Assembly: GCF_024124905.1 (NCBI RefSeq)
Contig: NZ_JAMXST010000001.1
Span: forward strand, 186,001 to 250,000
DNA from: Cellulosimicrobium cellulans
GTDB lineage: Bacteria; Actinomycetota; Actinomycetes; Actinomycetales; Cellulomonadaceae
DNA length: 64,000 bases
Reading direction: 5' to 3'
The translations under genes were made by a program, and so were the position numbers. Numbering within the stretch: position 1 is the stretch's first letter; the number at the start of each line of letters is the position of its first letter. Shown one piece after another: positions 45,796 through 54,362 of this stretch. Under the pieces are notes generated by a model, which had not been told where the DNA came from, did no database searches, and worked only from the letters and a program-made list of their open reading frames with translations.

Positions 45796-48120
45796 GTGAG
45801 CGAGCCCGAGGACACGGCGCAGGCGGTGCAGGACACCCTGCCGGGCGTCTCGGCGCCCGCGGCACGGCGCCCGGCCGTCCCGGCGTCCCAGCAGGTCGCG
45901 GGGCACCTGCCCGTCGCGCGCCTGGCGCTCGACCTGGCGCCCCCGCACCTGGACCGCGCGTTCGACTACCTCGTGCCCGCCACGATGTCCGACGACGCGC
46001 AGCCCGGCGTGCGGGTCAAGGTGCGGTTCGCCGGACGCGACGTCGACGGGTACGTCCTGGAGCGGACCGAGCGCTCCGACCACGACGGCCGCCTGCTGCC
46101 GCTGCGCCGCGTCGTCTCGCCGGAGCCGGTGCTCTCGCCGGCCGTGGCGCGGCTCGCGCGCTCGGTCGCCGACCACTACGCGGGCACCCTGTCGGACGTG
46201 CTCCGCCTCGCCGTCCCGCCCCGGCACGCGCGCGCCGAGCAGGCGCTCGCGGCCGCCGTCGCCGCGGCACCCGGGAGCGGCGCCGCGGGGGGCACGACGC
46301 CGGTGGGCGAGTCCGGCGCGGCACACCCCGCCCCGTCAGAGGCCGCAGGGTCCGGTGCGGTGTCCGGCGGGTCCGTGTGGGCCCCGTACCGCGCCGGCGC
46401 GGCGTTCCTCGCGCACGTCGCGGGCGGGGGCGCGCCGCGGGCGGTGTGGACCGCGCTGCCGGGCCTCGCGCCGCCCGCCCCTCCTGCCTCGGTGCCGGGG
46501 CCGGTCGAGCGCCGGAAGGGTGCCGCGCCGGTGCGCCGGGCGGCGGACCCGCTGCCCGTGACGCACTGGGCCGCGGCCGTCGCGGAGGCGGTGCGCGCGG
46601 CCCGGTCGGGCGGCCGGGGGGCGCTCGTCGTCGTGCCCGACGCGCGGGACGTGGACCAGGTCTGCGCCGCCCTGGACGCCGCGGGGCTGCCCCCGTGGGA
46701 CGCCGCGACCGGGGGCGAGGTGGTGCGCCTCACCGCGGACGAGGGACCGGCGCCCCGGTACCGCGGCTTCCTCGCGGTGCTGCACGGCCGGGCGCGGGTC
46801 GTCGTGGGGACCAGGGCGGCGGCGTTCGCCCCGGTGGCGGACCTCGGTCTCGTGGTGTGCTGGAACGACGGCGAGGACACGCTCGCCGAGCCGCGTGCCC
46901 CCTACCCGCACGCGCGCGAGGTGCTCGCGCTGCGCAGCGACCAGGAGGGTGCCGCGTTCCTCCTCGGGTCGCACGGCCGCACGGTCGCGGCGCACGCGCT
47001 CGTGACCCGGGGCTGGGCGCACGATCTGGCGGCGCCGCGCGACGTCGTGCGGGCACGGGCGCCCCGGGTCCGCGCCCTGACCTCCGTGGAGCTCGCCGCC
47101 GAGGGCCCGGGCGCCGCGGCCCGCATCCCGACCGCGGCGTGGCGCGCGGCTCGCTCCGCGCTCGAGCAGGGGCCTGTGCTGGTGCAGGTGCCCCGCTCGG
47201 GGTACGTGCCCGTCGTCGCGTGCGGGCGCTGCCGCACGCCGGCGCGCTGCACCGTGTGCCACGGCCCGCTCGCGCTGTCCGGCCCGCAGGCGACGCCGCA
47301 GTGCGCGTGGTGCGGGGCGCTCGCGGGCGGGTGGTCGTGCGCGGAGTGTCACTGGACGGGGCTGCGGTCGGTGCGCGTGGGGTCGCAGCGCACGGCGGAG
47401 GAGCTGGGGCGCGCGTTCGCGGGCGTGCCCGTGCAGGTGTCCGGCGCGGCCGCGGCGGGCGGCGTGCTGGGCGCGGTGTCGTCCCGACCGGCGCTCGTCG
47501 TCGCGACGCCGGGTGCGGAGCCGGTCGCCGAGGGCGGGTACGCGGCGGCGCTCCTGCTCGACGCCGCCGTGAGCACCGCGCACGTCGGGCTGGACGTCGC
47601 GCAGGACGCGCTCGCGCGCTGGCTCGCCGCGGCGGCGCTCGTGCGTCCGGCGACCGCGGGCGGGCAGGTGCTGCTCGTCGGCGACGCCGCCCCGGCGCCG
47701 ACCAACGCGCTCGTGCGCTGGGACCCGGCGCTCCTCGCGGACCGGGAGCTCGACGAGCGGGCCGAGCTGTCCCTGCCGCCCGCCGTCCGGGTGGCGGCGG
47801 TGACCGGGGACCGCCCGGCCGTCGCGGCGCTGCTGGGGCGGGTGGAGCTGGCGCGGCCCGACGCCGTCCTCGGTCCCGTGGAGGTGCCCGCGCCCCCGCC
47901 GCGCGGGCGGGCGCCGGGGGCGGGCGGCCCAGGGAGCGGGGCCGTCGACGGCCCGGGGCCGGGGATGCTGGACGCCCCACCCGTGCGCGCCGTCGTGCGG
48001 GTGCCCGTGCGCGACGGCCGGCGGCTCGCGCGTGAGCTCGCCGCGTCCCTCGCGGTGCGGTCGGCGCGCCGGGAGCCGGGTAGCGTGCGGGTGGAGCTCG
48101 ACCCGAAGGAGATCCTGTGA
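45796..48120 (+). CDS. priA: Probable primosomal protein N' (PriA), ATPase-inactive actinobacterial form
   Basis: 774 aa. The N-terminal DNA-binding domain (ARLALDLAPPHLDRAFDYLVP ... VKVRFAGRDVDGYVLER) and the two zinc-ribbon Cys groups (CGRCRTPARCTVC; CAWCGALAGGWSCAEC) match PriA, and the C-terminus ends DLDP-like VRVELDPKEIL. The helicase core is degenerate: where Walker A (GxGKT) is expected, around residues 255-290, the sequence reads WAAAVAEAVRAARSGGRGALV with no GKT, and the DEAH box is CWNDGED. Such ATPase-defective PriA is usual in actinobacteria, so it probably loads the replisome without unwinding. GTG 45796 is the likely start. Confidence 0.9.
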   Translation: MSEPEDTAQAVQDTLPGVSAPAARRPAVPASQQVAGHLPVARLALDLAPPHLDRAFDYLVPATMSDDAQPGVRVKVRFAGRDVDGYVLERTERSDHDGRLLPLRRVVSPEPVLSPAVARLARSVADHYAGTLSDVLRLAVPPRHARAEQALAAAVAAAPGSGAAGGTTPVGESGAAHPAPSEAAGSGAVSGGSVWAPYRAGAAFLAHVAGGGAPRAVWTALPGLAPPAPPASVPGPVERRKGAAPVRRAADPLPVTHWAAAVAEAVRAARSGGRGALVVVPDARDVDQVCAALDAAGLPPWDAATGGEVVRLTADEGPAPRYRGFLAVLHGRARVVVGTRAAAFAPVADLGLVVCWNDGEDTLAEPRAPYPHAREVLALRSDQEGAAFLLGSHGRTVAAHALVTRGWAHDLAAPRDVVRARAPRVRALTSVELAAEGPGAAARIPTAAWRAARSALEQGPVLVQVPRSGYVPVVACGRCRTPARCTVCHGPLALSGPQATPQCAWCGALAGGWSCAECHWTGLRSVRVGSQRTAEELGRAFAGVPVQVSGAAAAGGVLGAVSSRPALVVATPGAEPVAEGGYAAALLLDAAVSTAHVGLDVAQDALARWLAAAALVRPATAGGQVLLVGDAAPAPTNALVRWDPALLADRELDERAELSLPPAVRVAAVTGDRPAVAALLGRVELARPDAVLGPVEVPAPPPRGRAPGAGGPGSGAVDGPGPGMLDAPPVRAVVRVPVRDGRRLARELAASLAVRSARREPGSVRVELDPKEIL

Positions 48121-48767
48121 CGACTCACCACCCCGCGCCGACCAGCGGCACCCCCGAGCGCGCGATCGACGCCGTGCTGTACGACTTCGGCAACGTGCTG
48201 GTGGGCTGGGACCCGTACGGCGCGTACGCCGGGCTGGAGCGGGAGGTGGTCGACGCGTTCTTCGCCGACGTCGACTTCCGGGTCCTCAACCACGAGCGCG
48301 ACGCCGGGGCCACGTGGGCGGACGCGCGCGCCGCCGTCGCGGCGTCCCACCCGCACCACGTGGCGCTCCTGGACCGCTACGTCGCGGAGTTCCCCGCGAC
48401 GCTCACCGGCCCCGTGGAGGGCTCCGAGGAGCTGGTGCGCGAGCTGCGCGACCTCGGGCTGCGCCTCTACGGGCTGACGAACTGGTCCGCCGAGCTGTAC
48501 CCCCACGCCGGGCCCGCCGCCCCGGCCACGACCCTCATGGAGGACGTCCTCGTCTCCGGGCGCGAGGGTCTCGCCAAGCCCGATCCCGCGATCTTCGCGC
48601 TCGCGGTCGACCGGTTCGGCCTCGACCCGGCGCGCACGCTCTTCACCGACGACAGTCCCGCGAACATCGACGCCGCGGCCCGGCTCGGCCTGCGCACGCA
48701 CCTCTTCGACGGCACGCCCGGCCTGCGCGCCACCCTGCGTGACCTCGGCGTGCCCGTCGCGCGGTGA
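48117..48767 (+). CDS. HAD-family hydrolase (phosphoglycolate phosphatase-like)
   Basis: 216 aa HAD-IA phosphatase. Motif I DFGNVLVGWD (the second catalytic Asp is replaced by Asn, as in epoxide-hydrolase/haloacid-like and YihX-type members), motif II LTNWS, motif III K in GLAKPDPAIF, motif IV FTDDSPANIDAA. Substrate unknown, perhaps a sugar phosphate. GTG 48117 overlaps priA by 4 nt. Confidence 0.9.
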   Translation: MTTHHPAPTSGTPERAIDAVLYDFGNVLVGWDPYGAYAGLEREVVDAFFADVDFRVLNHERDAGATWADARAAVAASHPHHVALLDRYVAEFPATLTGPVEGSEELVRELRDLGLRLYGLTNWSAELYPHAGPAAPATTLMEDVLVSGREGLAKPDPAIFALAVDRFGLDPARTLFTDDSPANIDAAARLGLRTHLFDGTPGLRATLRDLGVPVAR

Positions 48768-48880
48768 CGGTCGCCGCGGGCGTCCGTGGCGCGTCCCGCA
48801 CCGCGCGGGCCGGAGGTGGTCGACCGGGGTCCCTGGGCTGACGGGCGCCGACCTTCCGCGGGTGCGCGGCGTCTGCTGGG

Positions 48881-49261
48881 ATGAGAGCCGTGCTCCCCGC
48901 TCGGCGACCGGCCCTCATGGCGTCCGCGCTGCTCGTGGTGGCGGCGCTCGCGGCCTGCTCCGACGGCGCGCCGAGCGCGACCGCACGGTGGCACGTCGCT
49001 CCGGACGCGGACCTCGCGGGGGACGTGCTGCCGATCGTGGTCGAGCACGGCGCCGCCTGCGAGGAGTACGCGGGCGTCGACGTCGTCGAGAGCGACGACG
49101 CGGTCGAGATCACCGTGCGGGTGGTCGTCCGGCGACCGGAGGAGGGGTCCGTGTGCACCGAGGCGGCGATCTCGCGCCGGGTGGACGTCCCCCTGGACGT
49201 GCCGCTCGGCGCGCGGACGGTGGGCGGACCAGGGCACGAGGAGACTCCCGCGCTCGGGTAG
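48881..49261 (+). CDS. Small predicted lipoprotein
   Basis: 126 aa. A basic start is followed by a hydrophobic helix and a lipobox LAAC ([14 protein letters not shown]), so the mature protein would be anchored at the outer face of the membrane through Cys at about residue 26. Two later Cys (AACEEY and SVCTEA) could form a disulfide. The remainder is beta-rich with no family that I recognise. It lies alone between the HAD gene and a strong terminator. Confidence 0.75.
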   Translation: MRAVLPARRPALMASALLVVAALAACSDGAPSATARWHVAPDADLAGDVLPIVVEHGAACEEYAGVDVVESDDAVEITVRVVVRRPEEGSVCTEAAISRRVDVPLDVPLGARTVGGPGHEETPALG

Positions 49262-49296
49262 CGCGGCTCCCGACCGCGCGGTCGGGAGCGCCGCGC
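49261..49296 (+). terminator. Terminator after the lipoprotein gene
   Basis: GCTCCCGACCGC (49266-49277) and GCGGTCGGGAGC (49278-49289) form a perfect 12-bp inverted repeat directly after the stop; flanking GCGCG and CGCGC can extend it. Confidence 0.7.
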
Positions 49297-49300
49297 GACC

Positions 49301-49306
49301 TAGACT
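49301..49306 (+). promoter_or_regulatory. -10 box giving a probable leaderless fmt mRNA
   Basis: TAGACT ends 7 nt before the fmt ATG and no ribosome binding site lies between them. Confidence 0.55.
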
Positions 49307-49313
49307 CGGGCCC

Positions 49314-50267
49314 ATGCGCCTGCTGTTCGCCGGGACCCCGGATACCGCGGTCCCGTCCCTCGACGCCCTCCTCGACTCCCGCCACGACGTCGTCGCCGTC
49401 CTCACGCGCGCCGACGCGCCGTCGGGCCGGGGACGGCGCCTGACCCCGAGCCCCGTCCGCGTGCGCGCGGAGGAGGCCGGGATCCCCGTGATCACCGACC
49501 GCCCCCGCGGCGAGGAGTTCCTCGCGCGCCTCGCGGAGCTCGACGTCGACGCGGCACCCGTCGTCGCGTACGGGGAGATCCTGCGCCCCGACGTGCTCGC
49601 CGTGCCGCGGCACGGGTGGGTCAACCTGCACTTCTCCGTCCTGCCGGCCTGGCGCGGCGCCGCGCCCGTGCAGCGCGCGATCATCGCCGGGGACGAGGTC
49701 ACCGGCGCCACGACGTTCCTCATCGAGGAGGGCCTGGACTCCGGCCCCACCCTCGGCACGACGACCGAGACCATCCGTCCTCGCGACACCGCCGGGGACC
49801 TCCTCGGCCGCCTCGCCGTGTCCGGCGCGGGGCTGCTCGTCGCGACGCTCGACGCGCTCGAGGACGGGACCCTGCGCCCGCAGCCCCAGCCCGTCGACGG
49901 CGTCTCCCACGCCGCGAAGCTCACGCCCGCCGACGCGGAGGTGCGCTGGGACCACCCGGCGCTCGCGGTCGACCGCCTCGTGCGGGGCTGCACGCCGGCG
50001 CCGGGCTCCTGGACCACGGTCCCCGGTCCCGACGGCGCGCGCGCCCGCCTCGGCCTCGGCCCGGTGACGCCGCGCCCCGACGTCACGGACCTCGCCCCCG
50101 GGCAGGTGCGCGTGGGGAAGAAGGAGGTGCTCGTCGGCACCGCGACGCACGCCGTCCGGCTCGGGGACGTCGCGCCCGTCGGCAAGAAGCAGATGCCCGC
50201 CGCCGACTGGGCGCGCGGGGCACGCCTCTCCGAAGAGCTCGTCCTCGGCGCGGAGGTCGCCCGATGA
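49314..50267 (+). CDS. fmt: Methionyl-tRNA formyltransferase
   Basis: 317 aa enzyme formylating initiator Met-tRNA. N-terminal Rossmann-like start [19 protein letters not shown]; catalytic Asn-His in [19 protein letters not shown]; Asp in GLDSGPTL; C-terminal OB-like domain with [11 protein letters not shown]. It is translationally coupled (4-nt ATGA overlap) to rsmB, as in many bacteria where fmt and rsmB are paired. The usual def gene is not next to it. Confidence 0.96.
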   Translation: MRLLFAGTPDTAVPSLDALLDSRHDVVAVLTRADAPSGRGRRLTPSPVRVRAEEAGIPVITDRPRGEEFLARLAELDVDAAPVVAYGEILRPDVLAVPRHGWVNLHFSVLPAWRGAAPVQRAIIAGDEVTGATTFLIEEGLDSGPTLGTTTETIRPRDTAGDLLGRLAVSGAGLLVATLDALEDGTLRPQPQPVDGVSHAAKLTPADAEVRWDHPALAVDRLVRGCTPAPGSWTTVPGPDGARARLGLGPVTPRPDVTDLAPGQVRVGKKEVLVGTATHAVRLGDVAPVGKKQMPAADWARGARLSEELVLGAEVAR

Positions 50268-51982
50268 GCGGCGGCACGCCCGCGGACCGCGACCGCGACG
50301 CCATGGACCGCCGGCCGTCGACCAGGGGATCGAACGCACGTTCGAACGATCGGGCGAGCGGATCCGCGCGGGACGACCGCGAGTCGAACGCGCGTTCGAA
50401 CGCGCGCGGAGAGGCCGAGCGCGACGGCTCGAACGCCCGTTCGAACTGGTCCGCCGGTGGCCAGGACCGCCGTGCCGACGAGCGCCGCGACGCCCGCGGC
50501 CGCCAGCGCGGCGCCGCCCGCTCCCGGGGCGAGACGTCCCGCAGCGCGCACGCACCCTCCCAGCGCCGCAAGGGCACCGACCTCGCCCGCGCCGTCGCCT
50601 ACGACGTCCTGCGCCAGGTCGACGGATCCGACGCCTACGCCAACCTCGTCCTGCCCCCGCTGCTGCGCGAGCGCGGCATCCGCGGCCGCGACGCGGGGTT
50701 CGCCACCGAGCTCGCCTACGGCACCCTGCGCCTGCGCGGGCGCTACGACGCGATCCTCGCGCTCTGCCTCGACCGCCCCCTCGACCGCCTCGACCCGCCC
50801 GTGCTCGACGTCCTGCGGCTCGGCGCGCACCAGCTCCTCGGCATGCGCGTGCCCCAGCACGCCGCCGTGTCCGAGACCGTCGGCCTAGCCCGAGAGCGCA
50901 CCGGCGCCGGCAGCGCCCAGCTCGTCAACGCCGTCCTGCGCCGCGTCGCCCGCACCCCCCTCGACGACTGGCTCACCACCATCGCCGACGACGCCCCGGA
51001 CGCCCTCGCGGCGCTCGCGGCCACCCGGAGCCACCCCGTGTGGATCGCCCGCGCCCTGCGCGACGCCCTCGCCGGCAACGGCCGTCCCGTCGACGAGATC
51101 GACGCTCTCCTCGCTGCCGACAACGACGCCCCGCGCGTCACGCTCGTGGCCCGTCCCGGCCTCGCCGCCCCCGACGAGCTCGCCGACGGCGACGGCCGCG
51201 TCACCCCCGCCCGCTGGGCCCCCACGGCGCTGCGCCTCGAGGGCGGAGACCCCGCCGCGTTCGGCGCCGTGCGCGACGGCCGCGCCGGCGTCCAGGACGA
51301 GGGCAGCCAGCTCGTCGCGCTCGCGCTCGCCGCCGCACCGCTCACCGGACCGCAGCCCGGCTCCACCGGCGACGACGCGCGCTGGCTCGACCTGTGCGCC
51401 GGCCCCGGCGGCAAGGCCGCGCTCCTCGCGGCGCTCGCGGCCGAGCGCGGGGCCCGCCTCGTCGCCAACGAGGTCCAGCCGCACCGCGCACGCCTCGTGG
51501 AGAAGGCGCTCGCCGCCGTGCCCGCGGACGCCGTGGAGGCCGTGCGCACGGGCGACGGGCGCGCCGTCGGGCAGGACGAGCCGGGTGCGTACGACCGCGT
51601 GCTCCTCGACGCCCCCTGCACCGGCCTCGGTGCGCTGCGTCGTCGTCCCGAGTCCCGGTGGCGGCGCACCCCGGCGGACCTCGCGACCCTCACCGGGCTC
51701 CAGCGCGAGCTCCTCGACTCCGCGCTCGACGCCGTCCGGCCCGGGGGAGTGGTCGGGTACGTCACGTGCTCGCCCCACCTCGCCGAGACCCAGGTCGTCG
51801 TCGCCGACGTGCTCCGCCGCCGCGACGACGTCGAGGTCCTCGACGCCCCGGCCGTCGTGCGCGACGTCGTGCGCCCCGAGGCGCGCGACACGATCGAGCT
51901 CGGCGACCGCCAGGCCGTCCAGCTCTGGCCGCACGTCCACGGCACCGACGCCATGCACCTCACGCTCCTCCGTCGCATCTGA
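50264..51982 (+). CDS. rsmB: 16S rRNA (cytosine-5-)-methyltransferase RsmB with a disordered N-terminal extension
   Basis: 572 aa. Residues 1-100 are a disordered Arg/Asp/Ser-rich extension holding three SNARSN hexapeptides (starting at residues 23, 41 and 56). Then a NusB-like domain ([20 protein letters not shown]) and the SAM-dependent core: [18 protein letters not shown], catalytic pair Cys452 in DAPCTG and Cys502 in [11 protein letters not shown]. It methylates C967 of 16S rRNA by homology. The ATG overlaps the fmt stop by 4 nt. The three hexapeptides are each encoded by a perfect SOS-box palindrome, listed separately. Confidence 0.93.
   Translation: MSGGTPADRDRDAMDRRPSTRGSNARSNDRASGSARDDRESNARSNARGEAERDGSNARSNWSAGGQDRRADERRDARGRQRGAARSRGETSRSAHAPSQRRKGTDLARAVAYDVLRQVDGSDAYANLVLPPLLRERGIRGRDAGFATELAYGTLRLRGRYDAILALCLDRPLDRLDPPVLDVLRLGAHQLLGMRVPQHAAVSETVGLARERTGAGSAQLVNAVLRRVARTPLDDWLTTIADDAPDALAALAATRSHPVWIARALRDALAGNGRPVDEIDALLAADNDAPRVTLVARPGLAAPDELADGDGRVTPARWAPTALRLEGGDPAAFGAVRDGRAGVQDEGSQLVALALAAAPLTGPQPGSTGDDARWLDLCAGPGGKAALLAALAAERGARLVANEVQPHRARLVEKALAAVPADAVEAVRTGDGRAVGQDEPGAYDRVLLDAPCTGLGALRRRPESRWRRTPADLATLTGLQRELLDSALDAVRPGGVVGYVTCSPHLAETQVVVADVLRRRDDVEVLDAPAVVRDVVRPEARDTIELGDRQAVQLWPHVHGTDAMHLTLLRRI
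50330..50345 (+). promoter_or_regulatory. SOS-box-like palindrome 1 inside rsmB
   Basis: TCGAAC-GCAC-GTTCGA, an exact match to the actinobacterial LexA consensus, 66 nt into rsmB. It encodes Ser-Asn-Ala-Arg-Ser (part of SNARSN). Confidence 0.6.
50384..50399 (+). promoter_or_regulatory. SOS-box-like palindrome 2 inside rsmB
   Basis: TCGAAC-GCGC-GTTCGA, 54 nt (18 codons) after the first. Arg is again the CGT codon, which the palindrome requires. Confidence 0.6.
50429..50444 (+). promoter_or_regulatory. SOS-box-like palindrome 3 inside rsmB
   Basis: TCGAAC-GCCC-GTTCGA, 45 nt (15 codons) after the second. The three differ from each other only in the central spacer. Confidence 0.6.
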
Positions 51983-51999
51983 CCAGGCCACAGTGCCTT

Positions 52000-52041
52000 T
52001 GTCAGGATATTCGGCGGAAGTCCGTGTCATGATAGTCGGAC
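52000..52041 (+). promoter_or_regulatory. Candidate hipBA operator
   Basis: Two 15-bp direct repeats of pattern TGTCANGATANTCGG lie at 52000-52014 and 52025-52039. An inverted repeat GTCCG-N12-CGGAC spans 52020-52041 over the second. The stretch is more AT-rich than its surroundings and sits 29-70 nt before hipB, as expected for an operator bound by HipB or the HipBA complex. Confidence 0.55.
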
Positions 52042-52069
52042 ATAGTTCGCTGGCAGGAGGGAAGACGCG

Positions 52070-52297
52070 ATGACAGGACACTGGACGGGCGCCCGGAGCG
52101 CGCGCGACATCGGCGCGGCCGTCCGCAGGGTACGGCGAGCGCAGGGCATCACTCAGGCGGAGCTCGCCGACGACCTCGGAATCACCCGCCAGTATCTCTC
52201 CGAGCTCGAGAACGGCGTCGACAACCTCTACATCACCCGGCTCTTCGAGGTCCTCGACCACCTCGACATCTCCCTCCGCCTCGAGGACCGATCGTGA
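52070..52297 (+). CDS. hipB: HipB-like antitoxin, XRE-family HTH
   Basis: 75 aa DNA-binding antitoxin. A Cro/CI-type helix-turn-helix is clear: IGAAVRRVRRAQGITQAELADDLGITRQYLSELENG (given in overlapping parts at residues 14-49). The short C-terminal helix and strand ISLRLED would dimerize or contact HipA. AGGAGGGAAG lies 6 nt before ATG 52070. It overlaps hipA by 4 nt, the usual layout of the module, and probably represses the operon through the repeats upstream. Confidence 0.9.
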   Translation: MTGHWTGARSARDIGAAVRRVRRAQGITQAELADDLGITRQYLSELENGVDNLYITRLFEVLDHLDISLRLEDRS

Positions 52298-53565
52298 GAC
52301 GGGCCGAGGAGCTCGACCTCTGGCTCTACGGGACTCACGCCGGGCGCTTCACGCGACGACGAGACGATCGCGTCGACCTCACATGGACAGACGAGGCCTA
52401 CGAACGGTGGGGGATCGGCGCGCGAACGCTGTCCCACCTCCTCCCGATGGAACCCGACGAACCACCACACCCCGCCCGGGCCACCGCATGGCTCGACGGG
52501 CTCATGCCCGAGGGCCGCGCCCGCGACCAGATGGCCATGGAAGCCGCCGTCGACCCCGAGGACCACCTCTCGTTCTTCACGGCGTACGCAGGCGACACCA
52601 TCGGAGCCGTAGAGCTGCGCCCTCCAGGCCAAGCCGGCCATCGATCCGTTCCCGCCGAACGGCTCGACGACGCCGCGGTCGCCAGGCTCCTTCGAGAAGG
52701 CGTCGCGCGATTCGGCGGCGTCGGACGAAGCAAGCACCTCACCAGCTCCCTGCCCGGCATGGAACCCAAGATCACCCTCCTCCACGACGAGCACGGCTGG
52801 GCCCGCCCCCACGGATCCGCCCCCACCACCCACATCCTCAAGGTCGCCCGCCCCTCCGACTCACCCACCGCCGACCTCGTCAACACCGAAGCCGCCGCCC
52901 TCGACCTCGCCCGCCGCGTCGGCCTCACCACCGTCGACGCGCACGTCACCGAGTTCGACGGCGAACGCGCCATCGTCGTCACCCGCTACGACCGCATCCC
53001 CGACCCCCGCGAACCCAGCGGCACCGCCCGCCTCCACCAGGAGGACGCCGCCCAGGCCCTCGGCATCAACACCCGCGACCCCGAACGCAAGTTCCAGCAC
53101 GGACGCCGCTTCCCTTCCCTCGCCGCCATCGCCCGCACCCTCCGCGACGACGGCACCCGCCCCGACCCCCTCCTCGCCCTCACCACCTTCAACCTCGCCC
53201 TCGGCAACACCGACGCCCACGCCAAGAACATCTCCGTCCTCCGCCACGCCGACGGCACCGTCCGCCTCGCCCCCGCCTACGACGTCTCCATGCACCTCCA
53301 CCACGACCACGCCTCCCGCGTCTTCGCCATGGACGTCGCCGGAGAACGCGACATGGACCGCCTCACCGCCGACCACCTCGTCACCGAAGGCACCACCTGG
53401 GGCCTGCCCCGACGCCGCGCCCAGCGCGCCGTCGTCCAGACCCTCGACGCACTCCTCGCGGCGCTCGCGGACGTCGACCGCGACGCCCACCCCGGCGTGA
53501 GCCGCCACGCCTGGCGCACCGTCGAGCAGCGCACCACCGACCTCCGCCGAGGCATCCTCGCCTGA
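52294..53565 (+). CDS. hipA: HipA-like toxin, serine/threonine kinase
   Basis: 423 aa. The N-terminal subdomain (LDLWLYGTHAGRF ... LLPEG-like DGLMPEGRARDQMA) is followed by the kinase core: ATP-contacting THILKVARP, the catalytic Asp307 in LGNTDAHAKNISVL and the metal-binding Asp330 in LAPAYDVSM. The activation stretch GVGRSKHLTSSLPGMEPK may carry the autophosphorylated Ser. In E. coli, HipA phosphorylates glutamyl-tRNA synthetase and induces persistence; the target here is unknown. All kinase residues look intact, so the toxin is probably active. GTG 52294 overlaps hipB by 4 nt. A large hairpin follows the stop. Confidence 0.92.
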   Translation: MRRAEELDLWLYGTHAGRFTRRRDDRVDLTWTDEAYERWGIGARTLSHLLPMEPDEPPHPARATAWLDGLMPEGRARDQMAMEAAVDPEDHLSFFTAYAGDTIGAVELRPPGQAGHRSVPAERLDDAAVARLLREGVARFGGVGRSKHLTSSLPGMEPKITLLHDEHGWARPHGSAPTTHILKVARPSDSPTADLVNTEAAALDLARRVGLTTVDAHVTEFDGERAIVVTRYDRIPDPREPSGTARLHQEDAAQALGINTRDPERKFQHGRRFPSLAAIARTLRDDGTRPDPLLALTTFNLALGNTDAHAKNISVLRHADGTVRLAPAYDVSMHLHHDHASRVFAMDVAGERDMDRLTADHLVTEGTTWGLPRRRAQRAVVQTLDALLAALADVDRDAHPGVSRHAWRTVEQRTTDLRRGILA

Positions 53566-53575
53566 TCCCGGCTCG

Positions 53576-53670
53576 CCGAGGTAGAGCCCTGGTCGTGCCC
53601 GACGGCACGACCACGCCTCTACCTCGACCGACCACGCCTCTACCTCGACCGACCACGCCTCTACCTCGGC
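53576..53670 (+). repeat. Hairpin with three tandem 21-bp 3' arms between hipA and a convergent gene
   Basis: Three tandem copies of a 21-bp unit beginning CGACCACGCCTCTACCTCG lie at 53608-53628, 53629-53649 and 53650-53670 (the last base differs). The stretch 53577-53599 is complementary to the first copy and its 5' flank, giving a stem of about 23 bp with one 3-base mismatch and the loop CGAC. The same 5' arm can pair over 18-20 bp with copy 2 or 3. It probably ends hipA transcription, and the gene on the other strand. Confidence 0.75.
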
Positions 53671-53704
53671 GCGTCGGGCGGGCTGTGAGGGTCTCGTCGC
53701 CGGG

Positions 53705-54310
53705 TCAGAGGGAGCGCTGGAGGAGGATCGTGTCGACCCAGCGGCCGTGCTTGAAGCCGACGGCGGTGAGGCGGCCGGTCTCGACGAAGCCGAAGCGCCG
53801 GTGGAGGGGGAGCGAGCCCGCCGCCTCGGGGACGTCGGCGACGACCGAGACGACCTGCCGGACGCCTGCGGCGACGCACGCGTCGAGCAGCGCGCCCAGC
53901 AGCGCGGTGCCGATCCCGTGCCCGGTGTGGTCGGGGTCGAGGTAGATCGTGTCCTCGGCGGTGTGTCGGTACGCGGGCTTCGGGCGCCATGCGGACGCGT
54001 AGGCGTAGCCAGCGACCACCGGGTGGCCCGTGCCGTCCGGACCTGGCGGCCCGTCGACCTCGGCGACGAGGAACGGCAGGCCGCGAGCGGTGACGTCGTC
54101 GAGCTTGCGCTCCCACGCGGGGACGTCCCAGACCTCCTCCTCGAACGTCACGCACGTGTCGCGGACGAAGGGCGCGGCGATCGCGGCGACGCGGCCGAGG
54201 TCGGCCCGCGTGGCGGCGCGCACCCGGACGCCCGCGGGGACCGGTGTCGGCCCTGTCGGCCCTGTCGGCGCAGGTGGGCGTCGGGTGCCGGGGGAGGGGA
54301 GGCTGCTCAC
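53705..54310 (-). CDS. GNAT N-acetyltransferase, phosphinothricin/methionine-sulfone acetyltransferase-like
   Basis: 201 aa. Motifs of the Pat/MnaT group: RAATRADLGRVAAIAAPFVRDT, CVTFEEEVWD, the acetyl-CoA loop DHTGHGIGTALLGALLDAC and the closing HRRFGFVETGRLTAVGFKHGRW with DTILLQRSL. Such enzymes acetylate methionine sulfoximine/sulfone or related amino acids. The N-terminal tail has a small PTGPTGPTP repeat. GTG 54310 is the start. Divergent from rpe, 52 nt apart. Confidence 0.9.
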   Translation of the reverse strand: MSSLPSPGTRRPPAPTGPTGPTPVPAGVRVRAATRADLGRVAAIAAPFVRDTCVTFEEEVWDVPAWERKLDDVTARGLPFLVAEVDGPPGPDGTGHPVVAGYAYASAWRPKPAYRHTAEDTIYLDPDHTGHGIGTALLGALLDACVAAGVRQVVSVVADVPEAAGSLPLHRRFGFVETGRLTAVGFKHGRWVDTILLQRSL

Positions 54311-54350
54311 GGGACGAGCCTACGAGCGTCGGGGGCGGGCGGAGGCACCC

Positions 54351-54356
54351 TAGGCT
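54351..54356 (+). promoter_or_regulatory. -10 box giving a probable leaderless rpe mRNA
   Basis: TAGGCT ends 6 nt before the rpe ATG (gap GGAGCC), so transcription should start at or next to the ATG. Confidence 0.55.
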
Positions 54357-54362
54357 GGAGCC

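Noticed and set aside
45796-48120. priA as a pseudogene
   Set aside because: The frame is intact, the zinc-ribbon cysteines are kept and loss of Walker A is typical for actinobacteria.
53608-53670. Three tandem 21-bp units as a CRISPR-like array
   Set aside because: There are no spacers between the units and no cas genes; the units are directly adjacent and form a hairpin arm.
52000-53670. A larger defence or mobile island around hipBA
   Set aside because: Both sides are housekeeping genes, no integrase, transposase or att-like repeats are seen, and base composition is similar to the neighbours.
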